Source: Clostridium sp. D53t1_180928_C8
GTDB taxonomy: Bacteria > Bacillota > Clostridia > Clostridiales > Clostridiaceae
NCBI RefSeq assembly: GCF_015667795.1
Contig: NZ_JADPEL010000012.1
Coordinates: 49,872-113,871 of the forward strand
Length of the DNA stretch: 64,000 nt
Reading direction: 5' to 3'
Part shown: positions 1-8,202 of the stretch, piece after piece
How positions within the stretch are numbered: the stretch's first letter is position 1
How the letters are laid out: each line of letters opens with the position of its first letter
The notes under the pieces: generated by a model
Told to the model about the DNA's origin: nothing
The model's input: the letters and a program-made list of their open reading frames with translations, nothing else
The model's database searches: none
Made by a program: the position numbers and the translations under genes

Positions 1-545
1 CAGTAATTACTGGACCAGGGGTATCTATAACATCAAGTAGATTCCCAACATTAAATAATGCTGAATTAGGTAATATGGCACAAAGTGGTATAGGTCAAGG
101 AAGTGTTTTAGCAACTCCTATGCAAATGGCTTTAGTGGCAGCAACAGTAGCTAATGATGGTGTTATGATGCAACCTAAATTAGTTAATTCTATTGTTGAT
201 AAAGATAAAAATACAGTAAAAGCTATAGATGGTAAAGAGTTAAAGCAAGTAATGTCTAGTGAAATAGCCGAAACAATTCAAGAATATATGACATATTTAA
301 TTGATAGTAATTTAAATAAATGGCCAGCGTTTAAGGGAACTAATGCAGGTGGAAAAACAGGTACAGCAGATTATACTTTAGCAGATGGAAGTGAAGCAAC
401 TCCACATAGCTGGTTTATAGCAGCAGCACCAATGGATGATCCACAAATAGCAATTGCAGTAATAGTTGAAAATGGTGGTACTGGTTCAGGAGCAGCGGCA
501 ACAGTTGCTAGTAAGGTTGTTAGGCAAGCAGTTTTAGGAGACTAA
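1..545 (+). CDS. Penicillin-binding protein, C-terminal part (truncated by window start)
   Basis: The reading frame is open from base 3 and the gene begins upstream of the window. The visible 180 or so residues are the end of a class B penicillin-binding protein transpeptidase domain, which cross-links peptidoglycan outside the membrane. The KTG box is seen as GGKTGTAD about 60 residues from the end, and a SGIGQG stretch followed by LATPMQMA is typical of the PbpA/FtsI/SpoVD fold just upstream of it. The chain ends soon after the KTG strand, so there is no PASTA tail. Whether it is the elongation, division or sporulation enzyme cannot be told from this fragment. Confidence 0.9.
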   Translation, partial: VITGPGVSITSSRFPTLNNAELGNMAQSGIGQGSVLATPMQMALVAATVANDGVMMQPKLVNSIVDKDKNTVKAIDGKELKQVMSSEIAETIQEYMTYLIDSNLNKWPAFKGTNAGGKTGTADYTLADGSEATPHSWFIAAAPMDDPQIAIAVIVENGGTGSGAAATVASKVVRQAVLGD

Positions 546-605
546 AACTATAATTTAATATTAGATACAGTTAGTTGTATAACAAAAGAGAGTCTGATAT
601 TAGGA

Positions 606-722
606 TAAAATGAGTTAAGAGTTAAGAGAGAATAGTTAAGAGAAGTGGTGTTAATATTATAAGCTTCTGTAGAAGTTTAAGCCTTCAACTATTAACTCTT
701 ACTTCTTAGCTCTTAATTTTTA
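606..722. repeat. Imperfect long inverted repeat between PBP gene and uvrC
   Basis: A left arm rich in GAGTTAAGAGTTAAGAGA and ending in AATAGTT faces a right arm that reads AACTATTAACTCTTA followed by CTTAGCTCTTAA. The arms are about 30 bases each with mismatches and a loop of roughly 45 bases. A similar but not identical element lies at 56316-56400. It may be a degenerate small intergenic repeat or a weak terminator; there is no T-run. Confidence 0.5.
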
Positions 723-741
723 TCTATGAAGGGGGAGAGAC

Positions 742-2607
742 ATGTTTGATTTTGAGTATCATATAAAAAATTTACCTGATAAACCAGGTGTCTATTTAAT
801 GAAAAATTCATTAGGTGAAGTTATTTATGTTGGAAAAGCAAAGATTTTAAAGAATAGAGTAAAAAGTTATTTTCAAAGTTCAAAAAATCATTCGGAAAAA
901 GTAAGAGTCATGGTTAAGAATATTGCTGAATTTGAGTATATAGTTACAGATTCAGAAATGGAAGCACTTATTTTAGAATGTAATTTAATAAAGAAATATA
1001 GCCCTAAATATAATATATTATTAAAAGATGACAAGTTTTATCCTTTTATAAAAATAACTATTAAGGATGATTTTCCAAGGGTATTTGTAACTAGAAATTT
1101 TGCTAAGGATGGTAGCAAATATTTTGGTCCATATACTAATGGAACAGCTGTATATGAAACAATAAATTTAATATATAAGATATTTCCATTAAGAACATGT
1201 AAGTTAGCAATAAAGGAAGATGGAGATAAGGTAAGGCCTTGTTTAAATTATCATATAAAAAAATGCTTTGGACCATGTGGTGGGCATATAAGTAAAGAAG
1301 AATACGGAAAAATGATAAGCGATATAATTGATATTTTAAGTGGAAAAGAAACCTATGTTACCAAAATGCTTAAGGCAGAAATGGAGAATGCAGCAGAAAA
1401 TTTAGAATTTGAAAAAGCAGCATCATTAAGAGATAAAATATTATCAATAGAAGCTATAGTTGAAAAGCAAAAAATATTTAAGACTATGGAAGGCGATGAG
1501 GATTTTATTAATATTGATCAAGATGAAAAAGATAGCTGTATTCAAGTATTTTTCTCTAGAGATGGTAAAATACTTGGAAGAGAACATTTTATATTTGAAA
1601 ATACAGCAAATGAAAGCGTAGCAGAAATTTTAGAAGAATTTATAGCATCATTTTATGGAGGAACAGCTAAAGTTCCTAAAACAATATATGTTCCTGAAAT
1701 TAATGAAGTAGAGTTAATGGAGGAATATTTAACAATTAAAAGAGGGTCTAAGGTATGGCTTAAAGTACCACAAAAGGGTCAGAAAAAAGAAATGCTAGAA
1801 ATGGTTAAAAATAATGCTAAAATTACTTTAGAAAAATTCAAGGATAAATATCTAAAGGATAAAGAAATAAACAGAATATCATTACAAGAACTTCAACAAT
1901 TATTAGAACTTGACGAGTGGCCTGCCAGAATAGAGGCATATGATATATCTAATATACAGGGTGTAGACTCTGTTGGAACAATGATTGTGTTTGAAGAGGG
2001 AAGAGCAAAAAATAGTGATTATAGAAGATTTAAAATAAAAACTGTAAAAGGTGCTAATGATTATGATAGTATGAGAGAAATCTTAACAAGAAGATTTAAT
2101 CATGGACTTGAAGAAGTAAAGGCAATTCAAGAGAGAAATTTAAAACTATCTGCAGGCAAGTTTTCTAATTTCCCAGATTTGATAATGATGGATGGTGGTA
2201 AAGGACAAGTAAATATAGCATTAGAAGTATTAGAGAGCCTAAACATAAATATACCAGTATGTGGTCTAGTTAAGGATGATAAACACCAAACTAGGGGGAT
2301 AGTATATAATAATAAAGAGTTAATAATTAATAGAAGCTCAAATTTAATGCAATTAATAAGAAGAATACAAGATGAAGTTCATAGATTTGCAATAACATAT
2401 CATAGAAGCTTAAGGGATAAAAGAACATTGCATTCAATTTTAGATGATATACCTAATGTTGGAGAAAAGCGAAGAAGAGCTTTATTAATGAAGTTTGGTA
2501 GTGTAGATAATATTAAAAAAGCTACAATAGATGAGTTATTAGAAGTACCATCTATAGATAAGAAATCGGCAAAAAGTATTTATATTTACTTTAATGGCAA
2601 TAATTAA
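742..2607 (+). CDS. uvrC: UvrABC excinuclease subunit C
   Basis: UvrC makes the dual incisions 3' and 5' of bulky DNA lesions during nucleotide excision repair, working with UvrA and UvrB in the cytoplasm. The 621 residues are the usual length. The N-terminal GIY-YIG domain begins with PGVYLMKN and continues with VIYVGKAK. A Cys cluster (RTCKLA...RPCLNYHIKKCFGPCGG) follows near residue 150-175, then a UvrB-binding UVR motif near residue 210 (FEKAASLRDKI). The RNase H-like endonuclease part has YDISNIQG and LIMMDGGKGQ, and the chain ends with helix-hairpin-helix motifs (IPNVGEKRRRALL). The ATG follows a GGGGGAGAG ribosome binding site. Confidence 0.97.
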   Translation: MFDFEYHIKNLPDKPGVYLMKNSLGEVIYVGKAKILKNRVKSYFQSSKNHSEKVRVMVKNIAEFEYIVTDSEMEALILECNLIKKYSPKYNILLKDDKFYPFIKITIKDDFPRVFVTRNFAKDGSKYFGPYTNGTAVYETINLIYKIFPLRTCKLAIKEDGDKVRPCLNYHIKKCFGPCGGHISKEEYGKMISDIIDILSGKETYVTKMLKAEMENAAENLEFEKAASLRDKILSIEAIVEKQKIFKTMEGDEDFINIDQDEKDSCIQVFFSRDGKILGREHFIFENTANESVAEILEEFIASFYGGTAKVPKTIYVPEINEVELMEEYLTIKRGSKVWLKVPQKGQKKEMLEMVKNNAKITLEKFKDKYLKDKEINRISLQELQQLLELDEWPARIEAYDISNIQGVDSVGTMIVFEEGRAKNSDYRRFKIKTVKGANDYDSMREILTRRFNHGLEEVKAIQERNLKLSAGKFSNFPDLIMMDGGKGQVNIALEVLESLNINIPVCGLVKDDKHQTRGIVYNNKELIINRSSNLMQLIRRIQDEVHRFAITYHRSLRDKRTLHSILDDIPNVGEKRRRALLMKFGSVDNIKKATIDELLEVPSIDKKSAKSIYIYFNGNN

Positions 2608-2685
2608 GAGGAAATTACTTGTTTAATGTTATAATATACTTTATACTATTAAACTGTAAATATTTTATATTTTAAGGAGCTTATC

Positions 2686-3600
2686 ATGAATAAATACGGT
2701 AAATTTGTAGGGCTATTTAGAGAATTTTACAATGAAGATAATATTAAAATAGATGAGAAGTTAAGTAGTTATGTCAATTTTAGAGTTGGAGGACCGGCAG
2801 ATATTCTGTTAATTCCTGAATCAAAGGAGCAAATAAAAAAGAGTATTTGCATTTGTAAGGAAAATAACATTCCGGTTTATGTTATAGGTAATGGTTCTAA
2901 CATATTAGTTAGAGATGGTGGATTTAGAGGTGTTGTTATATCACTAAAAGGCGTACACAATGTAACTGTAAATGATGAGAGAATTGAAGCTGAATGTGGT
3001 GCAATGTTAAAGGAAGTTTCTGATAAAGCAATGGAAAATTCATTAACTGGATTTGAATTTGCATGTGGAATACCAGGAACTATTGGTGGAGCAGTGTTTA
3101 TGAATGCTGGTGCTTACGATGGAGAAATTGCACATGTTATTGAAAGTGCTGAAGTACTAGATGAAAATTGTAATGTAATAAAGCTTACAAATGATGAATT
3201 AGATTTCGGATATAGATCTTCTTTAGTTATGAAAAAGGGATATACAGTTTTATCAGCTATGTTTAAATTACAAAAGGGTAAAGTAAAAACTATAAAAGAA
3301 TTAGTTAATGACTTAACTAATAAGAGAGAATCTAAACAACCACTTGAATATCCATCAGCAGGAAGTACATTTAAAAGACCAACAGGTTATTTTGCTGGTA
3401 AGCTTATTCAAGATGCTGGTTTAAAAGGATACTCTATAGGTGGAGCTGCTGTTTCTGAAAAGCATTCAGGATTTGTAATTAATAAAGGAAATGCGACAGC
3501 AAAAGATATTACTGATTTAATAAAGTATATTCAAGATGAAGTAAAAAAACAATTCGGAGTTGATCTTCATCCTGAAGTAAGAATAATAGGTGAAGAATAA
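2686..3600 (+). CDS. murB: UDP-N-acetylenolpyruvoylglucosamine reductase
   Basis: MurB reduces UDP-GlcNAc-enolpyruvate to UDP-MurNAc with NADPH and FAD, the second committed step of peptidoglycan precursor synthesis in the cytoplasm. The 304-residue length matches the short type II MurB of Firmicutes. FAD-binding motifs are visible: NFRVGGPAD near residue 30 and VIGNGSNILVRDGGF near residue 66. GIPGTIGGAVFMNAGAY is near residue 128, and the catalytic-serine region PSAGSTFKRP near residue 225 is followed by HSGFVINKGNAT. The ATG is preceded by AAGGAG. It ends at a hairpin terminator, so it is separate from the kinase cassette downstream. Confidence 0.97.
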   Translation: MNKYGKFVGLFREFYNEDNIKIDEKLSSYVNFRVGGPADILLIPESKEQIKKSICICKENNIPVYVIGNGSNILVRDGGFRGVVISLKGVHNVTVNDERIEAECGAMLKEVSDKAMENSLTGFEFACGIPGTIGGAVFMNAGAYDGEIAHVIESAEVLDENCNVIKLTNDELDFGYRSSLVMKKGYTVLSAMFKLQKGKVKTIKELVNDLTNKRESKQPLEYPSAGSTFKRPTGYFAGKLIQDAGLKGYSIGGAAVSEKHSGFVINKGNATAKDITDLIKYIQDEVKKQFGVDLHPEVRIIGEE

Positions 3601-3630
3601 GAAGTTACCATTTGGGTAGCTTCTTTTTTT
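3601..3630 (+). terminator. Intrinsic terminator after murB
   Basis: A GAAGTTACC arm pairs with GGTAGCTTC (one G-U) around a short loop and is followed by seven T. It separates murB from the kinase cassette. Confidence 0.9.
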
Positions 3631-3663
3631 ACGTAAAATACAGAAACATAATAAAAAAATGTA

Positions 3664-3691
3664 ACACACCTTCTTATAGTTTCATAGGATG
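3664..3691 (+). promoter_or_regulatory. Sigma-K-like promoter of the kinase operon
   Basis: AC at 3664-3665, a 17-base spacer and CATAGGATG at 3683-3691 nearly match the mother-cell sigma-K consensus (AC, N16-17, CATANNNTA). The 14 bases AAAAATGTAACACA at 3655-3668 recur exactly at 5106-5119 in front of the SR-repeat gene. The match is by eye; in AT-rich DNA single matches are weak, and the weight comes from the pair. Confidence 0.55.
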
Positions 3692-3740
3692 TATTAAGGG
3701 GAATTAAGGATATTCTATCAAGCTAATGAGGAGGATTTAT

Positions 3741-3788
3741 ATGAATTATTGTATAAATAAGTCATATAATATAAAAAAATATGGATAA
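3741..3788 (+). CDS. 15-codon leader ORF overlapping the kinase start
   Basis: An ATG at 3741 has the best ribosome binding site in this region, GAGGAGG ending six bases upstream. It opens a 15-codon frame (MNYCINKSYNIKKYG) that stops at 3786-3788, just past the kinase ATG at 3781. The kinase ATG itself has no Shine-Dalgarno sequence. Either this is a leader peptide for coupled translation, or it is the true N-terminus of the kinase put out of frame in the run of seven A at 3772-3778. Removing one A would join the two frames. Confidence 0.45.
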   Translation: MNYCINKSYNIKKYG

Positions 3789-4500
3789 GTATTTTAAGAA
3801 AGGTGAAAAAGTAGAAGGATATACTATTACCAAGTTAATAGGACAAGGTAGGTATGGAATTGCGTATTTAGCGACTAATGATAAAGGTGAAAAGTGCGTA
3901 ATAAAGCAGCTAAAGAAAAAAATGCTTAAAGAAACTAGAGAAAAACTTTTTTATGAAGAAAGCATATTAAATAGATTGGATGATCCGAAGTTTCCTAAAT
4001 TTATATCTAAATTTAAAGATAAACGTAGAGAAGGATATATATTAGAATATGTTGAAGGAAAGGTTTTTGAGGATCTATTAGTTAAGGAAGGAAAGGTTTT
4101 TTCAAAGGGTGAAATTTATGAAGTGGCATCTAAGCTTTTAGATTTAGTAGAGGTATTGCATAATGAAAATATAGTTCATAGAGATGTTAGATTGCCTAAT
4201 GTAATAATAAAAGAAAATAATGAGTTAGCCTTAATTGATTTTGGTCTAGCTAGATATATAAATAATGAGAAATATATAAAACAAGAAGATTACTGGTATA
4301 TAGGTGACTTTTTAATTCATCTGTACTATTCTTCATATAAACCAGATTCAAAAGAAGAAAGACCCTGGTATGAAGAGTTAAATCTAAATGAAGAGGAAAA
4401 AGTTTTCCTAAAGAAATTAATGGGAATAGAGCAGGAGTATGAAAATATAGAACAAGTTAGACAACAACTTGAAAAAGTTAAAAGCACAAATGATGATTAA
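3781..4500 (+). CDS. Hanks-type Ser/Thr protein kinase, minimal catalytic domain
   Basis: The 239 residues contain only a kinase domain. The glycine loop GQGRYG is at residues 21-26, the ATP-binding Lys at 42 (VIKQL), the catalytic loop HRDVRLPN at 133-140 and the metal-binding DFG at 153-155. The usual Lys of HRDxKxxN is Arg here. The C-lobe after DFG is short and there is no transmembrane segment or PASTA domain, unlike PrkC. It is followed 14 bases later by an unknown gene and then a Ser/Arg-rich repeat protein, a natural candidate substrate. A sigma-K-like promoter lies upstream, so expression late in the sporulating mother cell is likely. Substrate and activity are inferred, not shown. 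The start is uncertain (see the overlapping leader ORF). Confidence 0.85.
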   Translation: MDKYFKKGEKVEGYTITKLIGQGRYGIAYLATNDKGEKCVIKQLKKKMLKETREKLFYEESILNRLDDPKFPKFISKFKDKRREGYILEYVEGKVFEDLLVKEGKVFSKGEIYEVASKLLDLVEVLHNENIVHRDVRLPNVIIKENNELALIDFGLARYINNEKYIKQEDYWYIGDFLIHLYYSSYKPDSKEERPWYEELNLNEEEKVFLKKLMGIEQEYENIEQVRQQLEKVKSTNDD

Positions 4501-4514
4501 AATGGGGTGATATT

Positions 4515-5087
4515 ATGATTAAATTGATTGATTCGTCTAAAATATATCCTGAAAGTTTTAGAGTGAATTTATATACTATAAACCCATTCAGAGTTATAGG
4601 ATTGATAGATGTTAATATTGAGTATGATGATGGATTAGAAAGAGTGACATTGCCATTCTTTAGATCATCAGGAACAAATAGTGGTAAGATTAGGGGGTTA
4701 TGGTACCCTATAGTTGGAATAAAAATATATGATGGTGATTTTACAGAGTTTACAGACTATATAAATTTTGTATTAGCTAATACAACAAGAGATGGAATTG
4801 CAATGGAGGGATGGTTAGCTAAATCAGTATTCTTTTCTAGAAGATCAGGAAACAGAGATATGATAAGAGGATTTTCTAATGGAGAACACCATAACTCTTT
4901 ATTAAGTATAGGAAAACAATTAAGAGACCTATATCAATCAGGAAATTATAAAAAAATGCATTCTTTAGATTCAGAAACATTAAATAAAATAGTAACTGCA
5001 AATAAGGTGTATTATGGTAATAAGCATACTCAAAGGGAAAATTTTGAAAGATTCGTAAAAGAAATATATGAAGAGAGAAATATATAA
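4515..5087 (+). CDS. Uncharacterised 190-residue protein in kinase operon
   Basis: I do not recognise the family. The ATG follows GGGGTGAT with good spacing, 14 bases after the kinase stop, so the two are probably co-transcribed. The protein has no signal peptide, transmembrane segment or Cys motif. The first half looks beta-rich (FRVIGLIDVNIEYDDG, LWYPIVGIKIYDG) and the second half more helical and basic, ending EIYEERNI. A run SVFFSRRSGNRDMIRGFSNG is near residue 105. Its placement between a kinase and a low-complexity SR protein suggests a partner, adaptor or structural component of the same spore-related process. That is inference from context only. Confidence 0.7.
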   Translation: MIKLIDSSKIYPESFRVNLYTINPFRVIGLIDVNIEYDDGLERVTLPFFRSSGTNSGKIRGLWYPIVGIKIYDGDFTEFTDYINFVLANTTRDGIAMEGWLAKSVFFSRRSGNRDMIRGFSNGEHHNSLLSIGKQLRDLYQSGNYKKMHSLDSETLNKIVTANKVYYGNKHTQRENFERFVKEIYEERNI

Positions 5088-5114
5088 AAAAAGAGTTTTA
5101 GAATTAAAAATGTA

Positions 5115-5142
5115 ACACAAGAAAAGAAATAATCATAATATA
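5115..5142 (+). promoter_or_regulatory. Sigma-K-like promoter of the SR-repeat gene
   Basis: AC at 5115-5116, exactly 17 bases, then CATAATATA at 5134-5142 is a full match to the sigma-K consensus AC-N16/17-CATANNNTA. The upstream AAAAATGTAACACA is identical to that before the kinase. This would make the SR gene a separate but co-regulated unit. Confidence 0.6.
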
Positions 5143-5203
5143 TATTAAGTATAATAATAAATGATTTATATATTATACAGAAAAATATAGAGAGGTGTTT
5201 TAT

Positions 5204-5626
5204 ATGAATTACTATAGAAATAGATCATGTAGAGGGCATAGATATTATGGATATAGTCAATCAAGAAGTAATTCAGATTCAAATAGCAGGTCAAATAGCA
5301 GGTCAAATAGTAGATCAAACAGCAGATCAAGTTATAGTGGAAGTCAATCACAAAGTAATTCAAATAGTAGTTCAATGAGCAATTCAAGAAGCAGTTCAAT
5401 GAGTAATTTAACTAGTAGAATAAGTAGTTGGATAAGTAATTGGACAAGCAGAAAATCAAGTAAGTCAGATTCTAATAGTCATTCAAGTAATAGCTCATAT
5501 AGTAGTTCTTACAGTCATGATTCAAATAGTAGTTCTTACAGCAGTTCTTATAGTAATGACTCAAATAGTAGTTCTTACAGTAGTTCTTATAGTAATGATT
5601 CTAATAGTGGATCATATAGCAGATAA
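5204..5626 (+). CDS. Ser/Arg/Asn-rich low-complexity repeat protein (SR-like)
   Basis: About 140 residues, more than half of them Ser. The N-terminus (MNYYRNRSCRGHRYYGYSQ) is basic and Tyr-rich. Next comes a block of SRSN tetrapeptides, then Gln/Asn/Met-Ser segments, a central Trp-containing SRISSWISNWTSRKSSK, and three tandem copies of a 13-residue unit of the form SSSYSSSYSNDSN. There is no signal peptide. The ATG at 5204 follows GAGAGGTG at good spacing; a GTG three codons earlier is less likely. Composition recalls eukaryotic SR proteins and the repeat-rich spore coat protein CotG, both phosphorylated by dedicated kinases. A kinase gene two genes upstream and a shared sigma-K-like promoter suggest a phosphorylated late-sporulation structural protein. 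The gene is real by promoter, ribosome site and terminator. Confidence 0.75.
   Translation: MNYYRNRSCRGHRYYGYSQSRSNSDSNSRSNSRSNSRSNSRSSYSGSQSQSNSNSSSMSNSRSSSMSNLTSRISSWISNWTSRKSSKSDSNSHSSNSSYSSSYSHDSNSSSYSSSYSNDSNSSSYSSSYSNDSNSGSYSR
5278..5330 (+). repeat. 12-bp tandem repeats encoding SRSN
   Basis: Four to five near-identical copies of a 12-base unit (for example AGCAGGTCAAAT) inside the SR-protein gene. Copies differ at third positions. Such arrays often vary in copy number between strains. Confidence 0.75.
5497..5614 (+). repeat. 39-bp tandem repeats encoding a 13-residue Ser/Tyr unit
   Basis: About three copies of a 39-base unit that includes AGTAGTTCTTACAGCAGTTC, encoding repeated Ser-Tyr-Asn-Asp blocks at the C-terminal end of the SR protein. 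Copies are nearly identical at the DNA level, so recent expansion or conversion is likely. Confidence 0.75.
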
Positions 5627-5659
5627 TAGAATTAATTTAAATAAAGATATTATAAAAAT

Positions 5660-5690
5660 AAAGAAGTATATAATTACTTCTTTATTTTTA
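5660..5690 (+). terminator. Terminator after the SR-protein gene
   Basis: AAGAAGTA and TACTTCTT arms with a six-base loop, followed by TATTTTTA. Confidence 0.75.
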
Positions 5691-5872
5691 TATAAATACG
5701 ATTTTTAAGTTTTATAATGTAATAGTTAAATTTTTGATATATATGATATAATTGAATAAGTTACTTTAAGGTGAAATTCCAAATTAAAAATTTGACAATT
5801 TAACTTTCACATTCGAACTAAATTTAGAATGTGTTTACTACATTAAAAAAAGAGATTTTTTGGAGGTATTAC

Positions 5873-6757
5873 ATGAGATTTATTATAGTTACAGGGTTAT
5901 CAGGAGCCGGTAAATCAGAAGCGACTAAAAGCTTAGAAGATATGGGGTATTTTTGTGTAGATAATCTTCCACCAACATTAATAACAAAGTTTGCAGAGGC
6001 ATGTAGACAAAGTGATGGAAAGATAGATAAAGTGGCATTAGTTATAGATATAAGAGGTGGAGTATTCTTTAATGATTTATTTGAAAGTTTAAGAGATTTA
6101 GAAAAAGAGCAGTTTAAGTATGAAATATTATTCTTAGATGCAACTGATGAAGTTCTTGTAAAAAGATTCAAAGAAAAAAGAAGAAGTCATCCATTATCAG
6201 GTGGTGGTAGAGTTATAACAGGAATTGAATTAGAAAGAAAGAAATTAAGAGAAGTTAAAGATAAGGCAGATATTATAATAGATACATCAAAGTATAAAAT
6301 AGGTGATTTAAGAGAAGAAATGACTAAATATTTTGGTGATGAAACATTGCCAGAAAAGCAATTATCAATTACTGTGTTAAGCTTTGGATTTAAATATGGT
6401 ATACCAGTTGATTCAGACTTAGTGTTTGATGTTAGATTTATACCTAACCCATTCTATATACCAGAACTAAAGCCATTTTCAGGGTTAGATACACCAGTTA
6501 AGGATTATGTATTAGAACAAGATGAAACTAAAAATTTCTTAGAAAAATTAAATGATATGTTAGAATTCTTGATTCCAAACTATCAAAAAGAGGGAAAAAG
6601 ACAACTTATTATTTCAATAGGATGTACTGGTGGAAGACACAGATCAGTAGCTATAGCAAATGAGGTTTATGAGAATTTATATGAGAAAAACTACAATGTG
6701 TATATTGAGCATAGAGATATTAAAGAAGATGTTCATAAAGGGGATAAAAAGCTATGA
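5873..6757 (+). CDS. rapZ: RapZ/YvcJ family nucleotide-binding protein
   Basis: A 294-residue P-loop protein. [10 protein letters not shown] at residues 7-16 is the Walker A motif, and [10 protein letters not shown] near the C-terminus belongs to the conserved C-terminal RNA-binding domain of RapZ. In E. coli RapZ guides the small RNA GlmZ to RNase E; in Gram-positives YvcJ binds and hydrolyses nucleotides and affects competence, with less known about its RNA role. The ATG at 5873 follows TTGGAGG; an in-frame ATG at 5831 lacks a ribosome binding site and would add a non-family N-terminus. It overlaps the next gene by four bases and starts the conserved rapZ-yvcK-whiA cluster. Confidence 0.95.
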   Translation: MRFIIVTGLSGAGKSEATKSLEDMGYFCVDNLPPTLITKFAEACRQSDGKIDKVALVIDIRGGVFFNDLFESLRDLEKEQFKYEILFLDATDEVLVKRFKEKRRSHPLSGGGRVITGIELERKKLREVKDKADIIIDTSKYKIGDLREEMTKYFGDETLPEKQLSITVLSFGFKYGIPVDSDLVFDVRFIPNPFYIPELKPFSGLDTPVKDYVLEQDETKNFLEKLNDMLEFLIPNYQKEGKRQLIISIGCTGGRHRSVAIANEVYENLYEKNYNVYIEHRDIKEDVHKGDKKL

Positions 6758-8079
6758 TAATGGATTTTTTGATGAAGCCAGGAATAAAAATGAAAAGGTG
6801 GATATTCCTTGGCTTTGTAGGGGTAGTGATACTTGTACTAGGTGTTGTTGAAATTTTTTCAAATAAAGATTATAACACAAATATAAAACTTTTATATTTA
6901 TTTTTAAGTTTAATTGGAATTGTAATGATGTATATTGCATTTTCGGAATTTGTTAAATCATTTATTGCATTAATAAACTCTGAAAAAGTTAAAATAACAA
7001 TAAATGATAAGAACATAGAAGAACTTGTAGATGAAAAGAGAGTTCATGTAGGTGGTCCTAAAGTAGTTGTTATAGGTGGTGGAACGGGGCTTTCTACAAT
7101 GTTGAGAGGGTTAAAGTTATATACAAGTAATATAACAGCAGTAGTAACTGTTGGAGATGATGGTGGAGGATCAGGAAAGCTTAGAGCTGACCTTGGGATG
7201 TTACCACCAGGTGATATACGTAACTGTATTCTAGCATTAGCAGACACAGAGCCTATTATGGAGGATTTACTTCAATATAGATTCCAAGAAGGGTCGCTAA
7301 AAGGCCAGAATTTTGGTAATTTATTTTTAGCTGCCATGGCAGGAATAAGCGAAAACTTTGAAGATGCTGTTCAAAAAATGAGTTCAGTACTTGCAGTTAC
7401 TGGTAAAGTATTGCCAGTTACACTTGATGATATGAAACTTATAGCAGAGCTTGAAAACGGAAGTATAGTAGAGGGTGAATCTATAATTCCAGAAGAGGTT
7501 ATAAAACAAAAAAGTAAGATAAAAAAATTAAAAATAGATCCTGAAAGAGCTAAACCGTTGATGGATGCGCTTATAGCTATTAAAGAAGCAGATGCAATTG
7601 TTATGGGGCCTGGAAGCCTTTATACTAGCATAATACCAAATCTTTTAGTTGAAGATATAGTTGACTCAATTAATAAAAGTGATGCAATCAAGATATATAT
7701 ATCAAATGTAATGACTCAACCAGGTGAAACAGACGATTTTAATGTATCTGATCATATAAAAACGTTAATGAAATATAGTGGAAAGAATAGCATTCAATAT
7801 GTTATTGCAAATAATGGAGTGATTCCTCAAGAAATAGAGGAAAGATATTTAAGTGAAGGATCTAAATTAGTAAAGTTAGATTATGAAAACATAGAAGATT
7901 TAAATGTAAAGGTAGTTGAGACTGATTTAGTTAAAATTACTAAGGGATACGTAAAACATGATGCGGAACATTTAGCACAAGTTTTAATGACAACTATTTT
8001 AGATAAAAAATTACTTTATGATAAAAAGAAAATTATTGAGTATATGTATTTATCTAAAAAGATTGCAAATAAGAAATAA
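6754..8079 (+). CDS. yvcK: YvcK family gluconeogenesis / cell-shape factor
   Basis: A 441-residue member of the CofD-like YvcK family, which binds UDP-sugars and is needed for normal wall synthesis on gluconeogenic carbon sources in Bacillus. Two hydrophobic helices at residues 14-35 and 47-67 precede the soluble domain, a common clostridial form anchored to the membrane. The nucleotide-binding fold begins with [18 protein letters not shown] and continues with [14 protein letters not shown] and [15 protein letters not shown]. The start overlaps the rapZ stop, so translation is probably coupled. A strong hairpin terminator follows, so whiA has its own transcript or relies on readthrough. Confidence 0.96.
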   Translation: MIMDFLMKPGIKMKRWIFLGFVGVVILVLGVVEIFSNKDYNTNIKLLYLFLSLIGIVMMYIAFSEFVKSFIALINSEKVKITINDKNIEELVDEKRVHVGGPKVVVIGGGTGLSTMLRGLKLYTSNITAVVTVGDDGGGSGKLRADLGMLPPGDIRNCILALADTEPIMEDLLQYRFQEGSLKGQNFGNLFLAAMAGISENFEDAVQKMSSVLAVTGKVLPVTLDDMKLIAELENGSIVEGESIIPEEVIKQKSKIKKLKIDPERAKPLMDALIAIKEADAIVMGPGSLYTSIIPNLLVEDIVDSINKSDAIKIYISNVMTQPGETDDFNVSDHIKTLMKYSGKNSIQYVIANNGVIPQEIEERYLSEGSKLVKLDYENIEDLNVKVVETDLVKITKGYVKHDAEHLAQVLMTTILDKKLLYDKKKIIEYMYLSKKIANKK

Positions 8080-8086
8080 GTATATT

Positions 8087-8118
8087 AAGCTGTATCAAAA
8101 TTTTGATACAGCTTTTTT
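8087..8118 (+). terminator. Terminator after yvcK
   Basis: AAGCTGTATCAAAA and its perfect complement TTTTGATACAGCTT, followed by T-rich sequence. Confidence 0.9.
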
Positions 8119-8202
8119 ATTTCCATTATTATATTATGACACATACGGCACAGTTTATGATATAATAATTTATATATTTATAGTTAGTTAGGAGAATAAT
8201 TT

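Noticed and set aside
5166-5399. Minus-strand 77-codon frame rich in Tyr/Asn/Cys
   Set aside because: Antisense shadow of the repeat-rich SR gene and its promoter; no ribosome site or family.
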